Below, one piece after another: positions 55,040 through 64,000 of a DNA stretch of 64,000 bases. This DNA is from Trichosporon coremiiforme (lineage: Eukaryota > Basidiomycota > Tremellomycetes > Trichosporonales > Trichosporonaceae). The position numbers and the translations under genes are program-made. The stretch is from positions 310,001 through 374,000 of the forward strand of contig BCJJ01000004.1 in assembly GCA_039545355.1 (NCBI GenBank), read 5' to 3'. Position 1 is the first letter of the stretch. The number at the start of each line of letters is the position of its first letter. Below the pieces are notes generated by a model, which searched no databases, was not told the origin of the DNA, and saw only the letters and a list, made by a program, of their open reading frames with translations.

Positions 55040-55049
55040 AGTGGTCAAA

Positions 55050-56597
55050 ATGGCGACCGTTGCCCCGACACCGACAGTCGCGCTCGACGCGCGCGACCAG
55101 ATCGTCACCGTCCTGCAGACCATCCCCGCCGAGACTCCGACAGGCGCGGCAGCGAAAGACAAGGAGGGCCTCCCGGTCGCTCCCATCGTTGGTGGCCTCG
55201 TTGGCGGTATCGTAGGCGGACTGTTGGTTGCTGGACTCATCGTGTGGTTCATTGCGAGGCGCAAAAAGAGAAAGGAGGCTGCCAGGAAAGCTTACATGAA
55301 GAGGCAGGCGCGGTTACGGCAGTCGAAGCTCGGATCGAAGACACCCTCGTCGGGACATTCGGCGACGAGCTCGCTCTCTTCGCAACAGCGTCTCACGTTC
55401 ACGCCAACGCCGAGTGAGAAGCTCATCGACTTCAGCCAGCCGGCGGCCGCGCCCAACCGCCCAAGAGCACCCTCGGCTACGTACTCGAGCCCGAAGATCT
55501 ACGACAGATTCATGTCTGAGAAGGGCTACGGCTATGAGCCCAAACCACTGGATTACGTCGATGCCGGGGGCGAGTATCTCGTCCAGGAGGCGTACGAGTC
55601 GGAAACTCCGGCCGGGGATGCTTCGCCCCGCCAGTTCGCTTCCAACAACCCCTTTAACACGAGCCCAACACGTGCCACCCCGAGTGCCATGTCTCAGGTG
55701 TCCAACCAGTCCTTCTATACCGCCGGCAGTCGCCGCAGTTCATCGGGATCGTCTGGATCATCGGCCGGAAGAATCTCCTTCACCGGCTCGCTGCAGTCTC
55801 CGTCTGTCCAGCCTGCCGGCGTCAAGGCTGCCGTGCAGCGCTCCCCTCCCACCGCTTTCACTGCTACTGTCCCTCCCGGCTCCTCTACTCCCTCGGGTCA
55901 CCAGCGCCGTCCGTCCAAGATCAAGCGCAAGGAACCTCCGCAACTTCTCCCTCCTCTCGACCTGTCTGCACAGCTGCCGCAAGCAGACGCCGTTGCAACT
56001 CCTCCCGCCGACCCCGCCAAGGCTGCTGCCCAGGCGAAGCGCAAATCCCGTGTGGCGGAACGCTCGGCGGCCGCCAACAAGGCGGCAGCCAAGGCCGCGA
56101 CACCGCTGCACGTGCGCTCGAAGCCTGCGCGCCCGTCGCCGCTTGCAAAGCCGCAGCAGGATCTCGATGAGAACCCGTTCAACCGCCCCGGTCCGTCACC
56201 TCAGTCATCGATCTCGTCGCAGTCCATGCTCTCGATCGCCCCCAGCTTCGAGTCGGGCGCGACGTCAGGCTACACTCCCAGCGTCGCCGCTGCCGCGAAC
56301 GACGCCGCGTCCGTCGGTGGCACGTACGGAATAGCGCTGGGATCGCCGACGCACGATAAATTTGACTTCAGTGCGCAGCAGGAGGCTGCGATCCGCCAGG
56401 CGCAGGCGGCGATGGAGGGCTACGACTCGGACTCTGCTCGCAACGACCGCATAAACTCGGGACAGTATCACTACGACCCGTTCGCGGAGTACCACAGCCC
56501 AGCGGCACCGAACGGCGGCGCCTCGCACAACGAGACGGTTGAGAGTCTCGTCGAGGAGCGCCAGGGCACCGGCCGCAAGCTCAGCAAGTGGATCTAG
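55050..56597 (+). CDS. Single-pass membrane protein with long disordered tail
   Basis: 515 residues in one exon, start at the ATG at 55050 (MATVAPTPTVALDARDQIV). The short N-terminal part has no signal peptide. The membrane helix at 46-69 (IVGGLVGGIVGGLLVAGLIVWFIA) is a Gly-zipper type resembling SKG6/AXL2-like spans, closed by RRKKRKEAARKAYMKRQARLR. The remaining 430 residues are Ser/Pro/Ala-rich and disordered, with short recurring motifs such as ENPFNRPGPSPQ and NNPFNTSPT and a C-terminal VEERQGTGRKLSKWI. It is probably a plasma-membrane scaffold; no enzymatic domain. Role unknown. Confidence 0.8.
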   Translation: MATVAPTPTVALDARDQIVTVLQTIPAETPTGAAAKDKEGLPVAPIVGGLVGGIVGGLLVAGLIVWFIARRKKRKEAARKAYMKRQARLRQSKLGSKTPSSGHSATSSLSSQQRLTFTPTPSEKLIDFSQPAAAPNRPRAPSATYSSPKIYDRFMSEKGYGYEPKPLDYVDAGGEYLVQEAYESETPAGDASPRQFASNNPFNTSPTRATPSAMSQVSNQSFYTAGSRRSSSGSSGSSAGRISFTGSLQSPSVQPAGVKAAVQRSPPTAFTATVPPGSSTPSGHQRRPSKIKRKEPPQLLPPLDLSAQLPQADAVATPPADPAKAAAQAKRKSRVAERSAAANKAAAKAATPLHVRSKPARPSPLAKPQQDLDENPFNRPGPSPQSSISSQSMLSIAPSFESGATSGYTPSVAAAANDAASVGGTYGIALGSPTHDKFDFSAQQEAAIRQAQAAMEGYDSDSARNDRINSGQYHYDPFAEYHSPAAPNGGASHNETVESLVEERQGTGRKLSKWI

Positions 56598-57060
56598 AAC
56601 ACTTATCTGCGGTGCATGTGCCATCCCATCTTTTCTGATCTTTTTCATCATCTCTTTTCGGTCGAACGCGTTTTTCCAGCGGCCTCTTCACTTTGTATCA
56701 TTTTCGTGTAACAATGCAACATCCTTCGAGATTGCGCGAGTGTGAGGATGTAGAGGACACGCCAGCGTTATGTTTGTGACTGGTTTGAGAGGGTCACTTT
56801 TGAGGGATTGGCCACCAGCAGTGGAGACAGGGGCGTGTCCCAGGGTGACGACCCTCCAAGGCCAAGGGAGCGATGACATTCGAATTTGCCACTCACTCAC
56901 CCATGGATGGATTTTTGGACCCGCCGGTCGATCCGCTTCTGCAGTGACGCAAAGTAAGCGCACCGCACGACGCCCGCCGCACAGTCTAGAAGCGGTTGGT
57001 CTTGTGCGAGCAGATTGTTGATCAGCACTCATCACCACGACCCACGAGCAAACAGCGACA
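56598..57060. other. Intergenic
   Basis: 463 bases: 3' end of the membrane protein gene and promoter of the J-protein gene. Nothing else seen. Confidence 0.5.
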
Positions 57061-58742
57061 ATGAGCACAATCGTCGACGCGTGCTTGCGAGGCGCGACTG
57101 TCGCCGCCGACTGTCCCGAGTGAGTAGCCTTCATCGTTGCTCCGAGTCCGGGAAGACGACAGCCGGACCGTCTGGCGGAACGGCATGGTGTTTTTATCTG
57201 GCAGCTACGGCTCTCCACCGCGCAGAGCCCAACACACTACAGCTGCCACCGCGATGTCAGACTAGCTAACCCCAGATGCAAGGCTGAGATCGAATACGGC
57301 GTGCCGGCAACGTACATCGGCAACCTGCGTGTGCGCTGTCCCTCCTGCCGGAGCATGTTCGCACACCCCGCCCCGCCGCCGCGCAACCCGCACTCGCGGC
57401 CTTCCTCGACCCCGTCGGGCTCCAAGCCGAACCGTAGCGGCGGCTCGACACCAGCCGGCGGCAAGCGGAGGGGTATCGGCAGCGACGCGAACCCCATCGA
57501 TATGGCTTATTACGACATTCTAGGCCTGCCGGCGTCGTGCACCACAGAGGAGATCAAGAAGAGCTACAGGAGACTCGCTATCAAGCTCCACCCGGACAAG
57601 AACAGGGACGACCCGGACGCCGAGGAGAAGGTATGTTCAACACCCCCGACCATGGCTCGCTTCGCTCGCGCTCGCGCTAACGTTTCCAGTTCAAGCAGAT
57701 CGCGGTCGCATACCAGATCCTGTCCGACCCCGAAACACGCAAGAAGTACAACGAGTTCGGGCAGAAGAACGGCGGCGGCGGCGCCGAGGAGATGGTGGAC
57801 CCGGAAGAGGTGTTCGGCAAGATGTTTGGCGGCGACGCCTTTGCCGACCTGATCGGCGACATCAGCATCGGAAAGGAGATGAAGGACGTCTTCCAGCAGC
57901 AGGCCGAGGACGCGCCCGAGGACTACATGATGGGTCCCAAGGGCCAACCGGTCCTGACCCCCGAAGCGCAAGCTCGGCGAAACGCGCGCGAAAAGGCGGC
58001 CGCAGACGCGAAAGCGGCCGAACGCACAGAGCGCGTGAACAAGCTCGCGGAACATCTGACGCGCAAACTGAGCGTGTTCGCCGAGGCGGCCAAGAGCGCC
58101 GAGGACCCCGATGTCGCGCCGAGCTTCAAGGAGATCTGCCGGCTCGAGGCCGCCGAGCTCGCGCACGAGAGCTACGGCACCGAGCTCCTCCAGGCCATTG
58201 GAGGAGTGTACAAGCAGCGCGCGACGCAGTACACTGCCTCGGCCGCTTTTGCGCCCCTGGGCTGGTTCCACGGCGCGAAGAACACCTTTGCCACCGTGTC
58301 CGACACGGTGTCCACCCTCCGTTCCGCGCTTGAGCTGAAGAGCGTGTTTGAGCGCCTGCAAGCGGCCGAGCAGGCGGGCATGCCGCCCGACGAACTGCGC
58401 AAACTCGAAGAGCAGGCGACGGAGCAAGGCCTGCGCACGCTCTGGAAGGGCGCCAAGCTCGAGGTCGAGAGCGTCGTGCGCGAGGTTTGCGACAAGGTCC
58501 TTGCCGACCCGGCCACGACGAGCGAGAAGAGGCAGCTCCGCGCCGCCGCCCTCGGTCTCATGGGAGACGCGTTCCTGAGTGCCAGCAAGCAGGAAGCTGG
58601 CCCTGCGGCCGAGGACTTCGTGCGTATCGAGACGCCGCAGAGCAAGGCGCGCGAGAAGGAGAGGGCGAGCAGGCCTGGCGTTCCGCCGCGTCCGGGGGCG
58701 CCGCCGCCGCCCGTCCCCGAGAAGCCGGAGGGGTTCATGTAG
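57061..58742 (+). CDS. J-domain protein with N-terminal zinc ribbon (Caj1/DnaJ-X type)
   Basis: Exons 57061..57119, 57276..57630, 57690..58742; introns of 156 and 59 nt; 488 residues. The first 50 residues contain [27 protein letters not shown], a two-knuckle zinc ribbon split by the first intron. After a Pro/Ser linker comes the J domain [38 protein letters not shown] with the HPD motif, ending across the second intron at [24 protein letters not shown]. The rest matches the DnaJ-X family ([76 protein letters not shown]) with a Pro-rich C-terminus. It stimulates Hsp70 ATPase. The added zinc ribbon is uncommon in Caj1-type proteins as I know them. Confidence 0.9.
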
Positions 58743-58864
58743 ACAAAGTGTTCGAGTTTTTAGTATAGACGCGCCGCTTCAAGGCGATATTTTCAAGTGT
58801 ACATATAATTATGCATGATAGACAGACCGGGTATGCGTCGTGACAAAGACAAGATGCACTCTCC

Positions 58865-60723
58865 TTATTCTCCATCCTCGATGATGGGATCGACGAGATT
58901 CAGCGGCAGGTAGAACGCCTCCCACGTATCGTCGTCTGGATCCTCATCCGCCCAAGCGCGCACTTGGGCACTATGCCGGAGCGCAGTGAGGACGTCCTCC
59001 TCCTCGGCTCCGCCCGTCCCCTCCCTCGTCGTGGGCGTGTTCGCTCCCGTCGACCGGCCGAACGCGTCTTTGGGCGCTCTCGGCTCCGGCCGCCTCGGAT
59101 ACTCGTCCTTCGCGAGCACGGACACAAACGTGTCCTCCTGCCTGTCCTGCTTCGCCGCGAGGTCGGACTCGTCCTCGATGTCAAACTCGTCCTCGCGCTC
59201 GTCGTAGTCTACGTTCTCCTCCAGCTCCTCGAAACCGGCAGCGAAGGACGCCCACTTGTCCGGCGCGACTGTGGACCAGACGTGGATGTCGCCCGAGTTT
59301 GCAACGGACGCGATTATGGGGCGTGTCGGGTGCCACTGGTTGTCAGCTTTCGCCGAATGTGTGAGCGTAGCATCAACTTACGTCCGAATCAAGCAGCGGC
59401 TCCTTCGGCCCCTCGAGCACCTTGACGAGCACGCCCGAGTCCTTGTCCCAGATGAAGACGTTGTGGCCCATCTTGTTGCTGCTCCCGCCCATGACGTACT
59501 CCGAGTCGTCGTCTTTCGAGAATCCGATCGAGTTCCAGTTCGTCCGGTTGATTTGGTCCTGGAATCGGTGAATCGGGGCTAGCGCACCCGTCTCCGGGGA
59601 CACGATGAGGACGCGCAGACTTCGGTCTGTCGATGACAGAATCAGCGATCTGCATGTCAGCGTATAGGCCGATGGAACCTGCGAGCTGTCAGAGGAGAGG
59701 TGACTCACTGTCCCTTTGGGTCGAAGGCGATCTGCCGGATCCCGCTCTGGCCGACCTTGATCCGGCTGAGAATGCCGCGCGTCACCGGGTCGATGATGAG
59801 GACGACACCCTCACTCGTACCGGCGTATATCCGACTGCCGCAGGGCGAGAACGTCGCGCAGGTGAGGGCCGGCTTCTTCTTCTCCTCCGGTGAACCATTG
59901 GCAGCCTTCTTCTTCTTCTTGCTGCGCTTCGAGCTGCCGTTCGCTTGTGACGTCTCCTCGCCTCCCTCGGCCATCTCCACGACCTCCTGTCCCTCTGGTC
60001 GTTGCTCGCCTTCGCCTTCCTCGGCTCCCTCGGGCTGCGACTTGGGTTGCGGCTCCGGCTCCTCCTCCACGTCGGTCAGGACGTACTGCTCCCCACGGCG
60101 CAGATCGACGAGAACGACCTCGTTCGTCGTCAGCGTCGCGAGCACAATCTTCGAGTTGCGCGGGTGGAAGTAGGCCGTGGCGACGGGCGCATCGAAGCGC
60201 AGCGTCCGATGTCGCAGACCGGCACTCGAGGTGTTCGCGAGGGGAGAGGTCGGGCTCAGTAACGGCGGCATCGACGAGAGATCCCACACAATGCACGTTG
60301 CGTCCAGCGATGCGCTGACAAGGTAGCGGTTGTTGCGCGACCAGCTGTCTGTTAGCTCCGGGAGTTGAACTGGCTAGCTATCCGCAGGGGCCGCGCAGCC
60401 AGCTCAGATGTGGTCGACCGAGGAAGGCGTCCAGAACGAGTTAGGGGGTGACGGCCGAACTCACTCTAGTCCACCGACAGCCTTGACATGCCCCTCGAGC
60501 ACGCGCACTATTCCCTGCGTATCCGTGTCCCAGATCTCGACTAAGCCGTCCGCACCGCCGGCCGCGAGGTAATGCCCCGCGTACGGGCCAGACGGGTTGA
60601 ACCGCGCGCTAACGGCATTGCTTGAGAGCGTTGAGTCTGTACTGTCCGGATACTTCTGCGCGAAGGGGTCTGAGTAGCGTCAGCTCTGAAAGTCTCTCGC
60701 AGCTCACTGAGGAGTTGCTGCAT
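58865..60723 (-). CDS. SWD1: COMPASS subunit Swd1 (RbBP5 homologue), WD40 protein
   Basis: Exons 60708..60723, 60465..60669, 59709..60344, 59382..59649, 58865..59335; introns of 38, 120, 59 and 46 nt; 531 residues. It opens MQQLLNPFAQKYPD as in Swd1/RbBP5, followed by WD40 blades: YLAAGGADGLVEIWDTDTQGIVRVLEGH, YLVSASLDATCIVWDLSS, LTCATFSPCGSRIYAGTSEGVV, SLILSSTDRSLRVL, GHNVFIWDKDSGVLVKVLEGPKE, WHPTRPIIASVANSGDIHVWS. The C-terminus is acidic (EENVDYDEREDEFDIEDESD). An insertion of about 60 Glu/Lys-rich residues lies between blades 3 and 4 (EEEPEPQPKSQPEG, KRSKKKKK). Swd1 is a core subunit of the Set1 complex that methylates histone H3 lysine 4. Confidence 0.9.
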
Positions 60724-60969
60724 TGCAGCGTTGCTGTCGTGGGGATAGCGATGGTGACGAGCAAGACAGCGGGTTCGAGGAAGGCACTGTAATCTCGTCA
60801 ACAATCGGCACGCGACGCGGAGATCGCCGCGTCTCCGTGCGGCGTTCTGGGACAATCAAGATGACGAGAGGTTACTGCCGTTGTCCATTGCACTCTACAC
60901 CTGCTCGAACAGCACACCTTGACACCCTCGCATTCGTCAAAACCGGCATAGAAGGGAGGAAGGGACACC
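60724..60969. promoter_or_regulatory. Compact bidirectional promoter between SWD1 and the Med8-like gene
   Basis: Only 246 bp separate the two divergent start codons, so both transcription and chromatin genes must share this promoter space. No specific element was identified. Confidence 0.6.
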
Positions 60970-61925
60970 ATGCAGCGCCCACAAAATCAGTACACGCCGC
61001 CGACGGCGCCGCACGTGCCCGTCCGCGCCGTGCAGTCGCTTTCTTCCTCCCTGCGTCTCCTGATCGAGGAGGTCGACACATTGCGTAACGAGATCGCAGC
61101 AGGAAACCAGGCGGGAGTTATGCCAAACTGGTAAGCTTTTTGTGCGCCGTGCTAGCTGACTACAGGGACGCCTTGATGAAGCGATACGGTGTGCTGCTTG
61201 GTCTGATCAAGTCGCTCACGACGTACATCCAGTCAACGGCTGGTGCAGCTGCTGCCGCATCTGCGGGAACCGTGGGCGTGACTGGCCCTAACCCGAGGAT
61301 TCCTCCGCGACAGGCGCCGACAGACCCAGATGCGAAGAAGAGCACGGTACCGACGCTGTCGCAGTACCTCGTCCACCCGCTTGAGCCGATGACGGACCCG
61401 TCACCCCTCGCGCAGGATGCCTTCTTCCAGGCGATCAACACGCAGCTCCTCCCTGCCGTCAAGGAGGCGGATGAGGCGTTAGTGCAAAAGCACACGGGCG
61501 AGGACGAGAGCCGGCTTCGGGCACGCGTGTCAGAGCTCCGGGGACAGCTGGAGAAGGACAGCGCCAAGACGACGCATCTCGCCGAGTACATCGACAAAGT
61601 CGCGAGTGGGTTCAACTGGGAGATGCGCCCGGACATGGAGGATGAGGACGACGAGGACGACGATCTCTTCGGTGGCGGAAGCGACGATGAGGATGGCGAC
61701 GTCCACATGGAGGAGGAGAAGGAGGAGAAGAAGGACGAAGCCCCGCCTGACCCGGCGGCCACGAACCCTCGACACGGGTGGAGTGTCACGGACTACCTGC
61801 GTTTGCTTGACACGGGCAAACCGCCGCCCGTCGCACCAACGCAGACGGAGGCTGCACCCGCGCGCGCTGACGGTCTGACGCACACCTCGCCTGCTGTAGT
61901 CGCGGGTGCTGTCTCCATATCGTAA
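60970..61925 (+). CDS. MED8: Probable Mediator subunit 8
   Basis: Exons 60970..61130 and 61166..61925; 35-nt intron; 306 residues. Helical N-terminus VRAVQSLSSSLRLLIEEVDTLRNEIAAGNQAGVMPNWDALMKRYGVLLGLIKSLTTYI has the Med8 layout: a helix, a conserved Trp-bearing turn (PNW), then a second helix. TLSQYLVHPLEPM follows, then a coil (EDESRLRARVSELRGQLEKDSAKTTHLAEYIDK), an acidic block (MEDEDDEDDDLFGGGSDDEDGD) and a disordered end. Med8 links head-module subunits to RNA polymerase II. The identification rests on layout, so another helical nuclear protein is possible. Confidence 0.6.
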
Positions 61926-62033
61926 GCCTTTTCCTCCAATCTCCTTAGACAACCCTCATCGCGGGACAGCTGTATGTAACACTGTAAGATGGAAGATGAT
62001 GCACGATGCATTGATGGTGGTACACTAGATGGT

Positions 62034-63464
62034 CTACTTGGCCTCGGCGGCCCACCCCCTCCGGCCAGCGACGATGGCAGCTTGCTCGATGGTCCAAACG
62101 ACAGCCTTGATCCAGTTGAACAGCTCGCGGACAGCCTCGTCCATACGCTCCGGGTCGTCGACGAGGCGTTTTCTTCCCCCTCCTCCACCTCCTGCTCTTC
62201 CTCTTCCGTCACCCTTCGCATCCTCGCTTCCTCGCTCTCCAGCCTGCTGAGACTGCTGGTTTTGCTCCTGGGCTAGTTGCTGCGCCTGAGCCTGCGCCTG
62301 CGCCAGATTGTGCTTCTCGAACGCAACCCGTTCCGCTACGGACATGGCAGCGGCGTACGCATCGTGCTGGAGCCGCTCGCGCTCCGCCCGATCAAGTTGC
62401 GCGTGCTGCGCATGCCGGAGACGCTCCGCATGCCTCTCGAGTCTCTGTCGCTCGAGGGCATCCGCATGCGCCGCGTGCCGCTCGTACTCGTCCGGATCTG
62501 AGTCGACCTCACCCTCGTGCGTGTGCGTGTGTTCGTGGTCGTGATGTCCATGATCGTGCTCGAGGTGATGATGGTGGTGGTGACAGTCGTCGTACCCCGC
62601 GTCGTCGTGCACATGCGCATGGTCGTGGTCGTGGACGTGCTCGTGGTCATGCTCGTGATCGTGCGAGCAGCAGTCGCAGCACTCCTCGTCCTCAGTGTCG
62701 TAGTAGTAGTACTCGTCCGAACCCGAGTGAGCTGACCCGGGGTACTCGTGTGCATGTCTGCATGTTAGCTTTCTGGTACCTATCCACTGCCCAGCTCGCA
62801 GTGACAGGGGACGCAGAGAGGAGACGTACCCGTTCCGACCACAAGTGCATTCGCCCAGGTCCTCGGGGTCCTGGACGGCGACCTGCTTTCCCTTCAGGTT
62901 CACAGCGGCAACCCCCTCACGATATCCCTTCAGCTCCTTCTGCATGCGCATGAGCTTTGCCTTCTCGCGGTCGAGCGTGAGCTTGGCTTCGAACAGCGCC
63001 GCCAAGCTGGCGGGGAGGTCTATCGGCAGACCCTGCCCCGATGGCGGGAGATTTGGCAGCATGGAGACGTTGGGCTGCGCCCCGTTGCCAGCGCCGAGGG
63101 GAGGGGTATGACCGTTCGCCCTAAGTCCGGCGTCGACCACTCCAGCAGCGGCGCCGGCGATGACGGACAGTTGACTCGGCGTCAGACTCGGCAGCTGTCC
63201 GAGCTGGGACAGCGCCGACGTCGACCAGCTCTGGAACGCAGAGGGGAAGTTCGGGTCCGTCGGGTCCAGGCTCGCGTTCACACCCATAGCACCCAGACCC
63301 ATGGCACTGGCCAACCCTGGGCTCGCGAGCGCTCCGGGGAAGCTAGCGAACATGTCCTCGGCGACATCAGAGGGCACACCGGACGAGGGCCGGGAGGTCG
63401 CCGCAGAAGAAACTTTCGGCTTCGGCGGCGGCCGCTTATTCGTGCGCGGCTTCGAGCGCCCCAT
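62034..63464 (-). CDS. His-rich, Cys-containing hypothetical protein
   Basis: Exons 62830..63464 and 62034..62757 (72-nt intron, in frame); 452 residues. The N-terminus is basic (MGRSKPRTNKRPPPKPK), then Ser/Pro/Gly/Leu-rich, with a short coil ALFEAKLTLDREKAKLMRMQKELKGYREGV. The centre has CTCGRNG, then EYYYYDTEDEECCDCC, directly followed by about 60 residues made mainly of His, Asp and Glu (HDHEHDHEHVHDHDHAH and others). A long Arg/Glu/Ala/Gln helix rich in His follows (ERQRLERHAERLRHAQHAQ), ending DEAVRELFNWIKAVVWTIEQAAIV. This suggests metal binding; no enzyme or family recognised. Convergent with the Med8-like gene at 109 bp. Confidence 0.75.
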   Translation of the reverse strand: MGRSKPRTNKRPPPKPKVSSAATSRPSSGVPSDVAEDMFASFPGALASPGLASAMGLGAMGVNASLDPTDPNFPSAFQSWSTSALSQLGQLPSLTPSQLSVIAGAAAGVVDAGLRANGHTPPLGAGNGAQPNVSMLPNLPPSGQGLPIDLPASLAALFEAKLTLDREKAKLMRMQKELKGYREGVAAVNLKGKQVAVQDPEDLGECTCGRNGYVSSLRPLSLRAGQWIGTRKLTCRHAHEYPGSAHSGSDEYYYYDTEDEECCDCCSHDHEHDHEHVHDHDHAHVHDDAGYDDCHHHHHHLEHDHGHHDHEHTHTHEGEVDSDPDEYERHAAHADALERQRLERHAERLRHAQHAQLDRAERERLQHDAYAAAMSVAERVAFEKHNLAQAQAQAQQLAQEQNQQSQQAGERGSEDAKGDGRGRAGGGGGGRKRLVDDPERMDEAVRELFNWIKAVVWTIEQAAIVAGRRGWAAEAK

Positions 63465-64000
63465 TGTGCTGCTTAGTTGGGCAGCTAAAGAGGCGCAGAG
63501 TGGTCGGGTAGGTCGCGCACGAGCTCAATCAAGAGACCAGACAACAGCTGCTGGTCGAAGTCCGAGTCGGCCGAGGGAAGGCGTGAGTGATGGAGTGGCG
63601 ATGCAGGCGAGAGCGGGTCGAGAGTGGAGTAGAAGGCCGGTCCTCTCGCGTTGTCTATCCGTACACGGGTCGACAGATGATATGGTTATGGGCTAGGTGT
63701 AGAGGTGTGCGTACAAGTCGGCGACGGACAAGGCTTTCGACGGTCACTGAGTCGCGGTCACTGGTCAGAGATCTCCAGGCGGTCGCTTGCTGGCTGTGCG
63801 TACGCTGGCCCAGGCCCTGGTTCAAATAGGCTTATCACATGACTAATCCAACTCCCCCCGAGCAATTAGGATGCGTTTGTAATGGCTGAAATGCCTTTGC
63901 CATACACGTCATACTCGGGCCAAAATCTGTGCGCCAGGCGGGCTCTAATCTTGTCTTTCAAGTTATGCCAGGGTAGAGTTATAGCTGGTGGAGGCTGTGG
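63465..64000. other. Upstream region of the His-rich gene
   Basis: 536 bases to the window end, AT-richer near 63,830. No gene seen. Confidence 0.45.

Overview
The window reads as nuclear chromosome of a GC-rich basidiomycete yeast, most likely a tremellomycete close to Trichosporonales. The basis is the spliceosomal introns: I placed about 50, mostly 34-66 nt, nearly all GT..AG with a CTGAC/CTAAC branch point just upstream of the AG. The gene set also fits (Whi2-type BTB protein, phospholipase B, GDP-mannose pyrophosphorylase, Clf1, Rlp24, Swd1). The order-level placement is inference, not a database result.

Layout. 1-6.1 kb: five tandem copies of a divergent BTB/POZ-like family on both strands; three are open, one is clearly decayed and one carries two apparent frameshifts. 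The first copy is followed, in the same frame after its TGA, by 93 open codons ending in a possible tail anchor. 6.2-11.9 kb: secreted GH20 hexosaminidase and GPI-type phospholipase B. 14.2-22.6 kb: methyltransferase with a His-rich loop, Whi2-like protein, nine-exon Gfo/Idh/MocA oxidoreductase, a disordered protein with APC/C degron-like motifs, and a Ser/Thr/Pro-rich membrane protein. 25-30.5 kb: a mitochondrial block (Mtfp1-like, uS15m, methylcrotonyl-CoA carboxylase alpha). 31.5 kb: tRNA-Ile(UAU) with a 13-nt intron. 31.6-37.3 kb: gene-poor repeat region holding an intact-looking Tc1/mariner element with 30-bp perfect inverted ends and a spliced DD34E transposase. 37.4-46.6 kb: hypothetical protein, surface protein, small HTH-like protein, prefoldin subunit 3, Clf1, Rlp24. 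48.1-50 kb: GDP-mannose pyrophosphorylase in 12 exons, whose first intron is AT..AC. 50-55 kb: almost gene-free, repeat-bearing and CT-rich, probably the leader and promoter of a single-pass membrane protein. 57-63.5 kb: J-protein with zinc ribbon, Swd1 (COMPASS), probable Med8, and a His-rich protein.

Functional themes: cell wall and surface (hexosaminidase, phospholipase B, GDP-mannose synthesis, three single-pass surface proteins), mitochondria (three adjacent genes), and RNA or chromatin (Clf1, Rlp24, Swd1, Med8). There is no operon logic. The strongest unusual signals are the AT-AC intron, a phased array of six TTTGA-core motifs upstream of the methyltransferase, the post-stop tail-anchor frame, and the BTB-like gene cluster.
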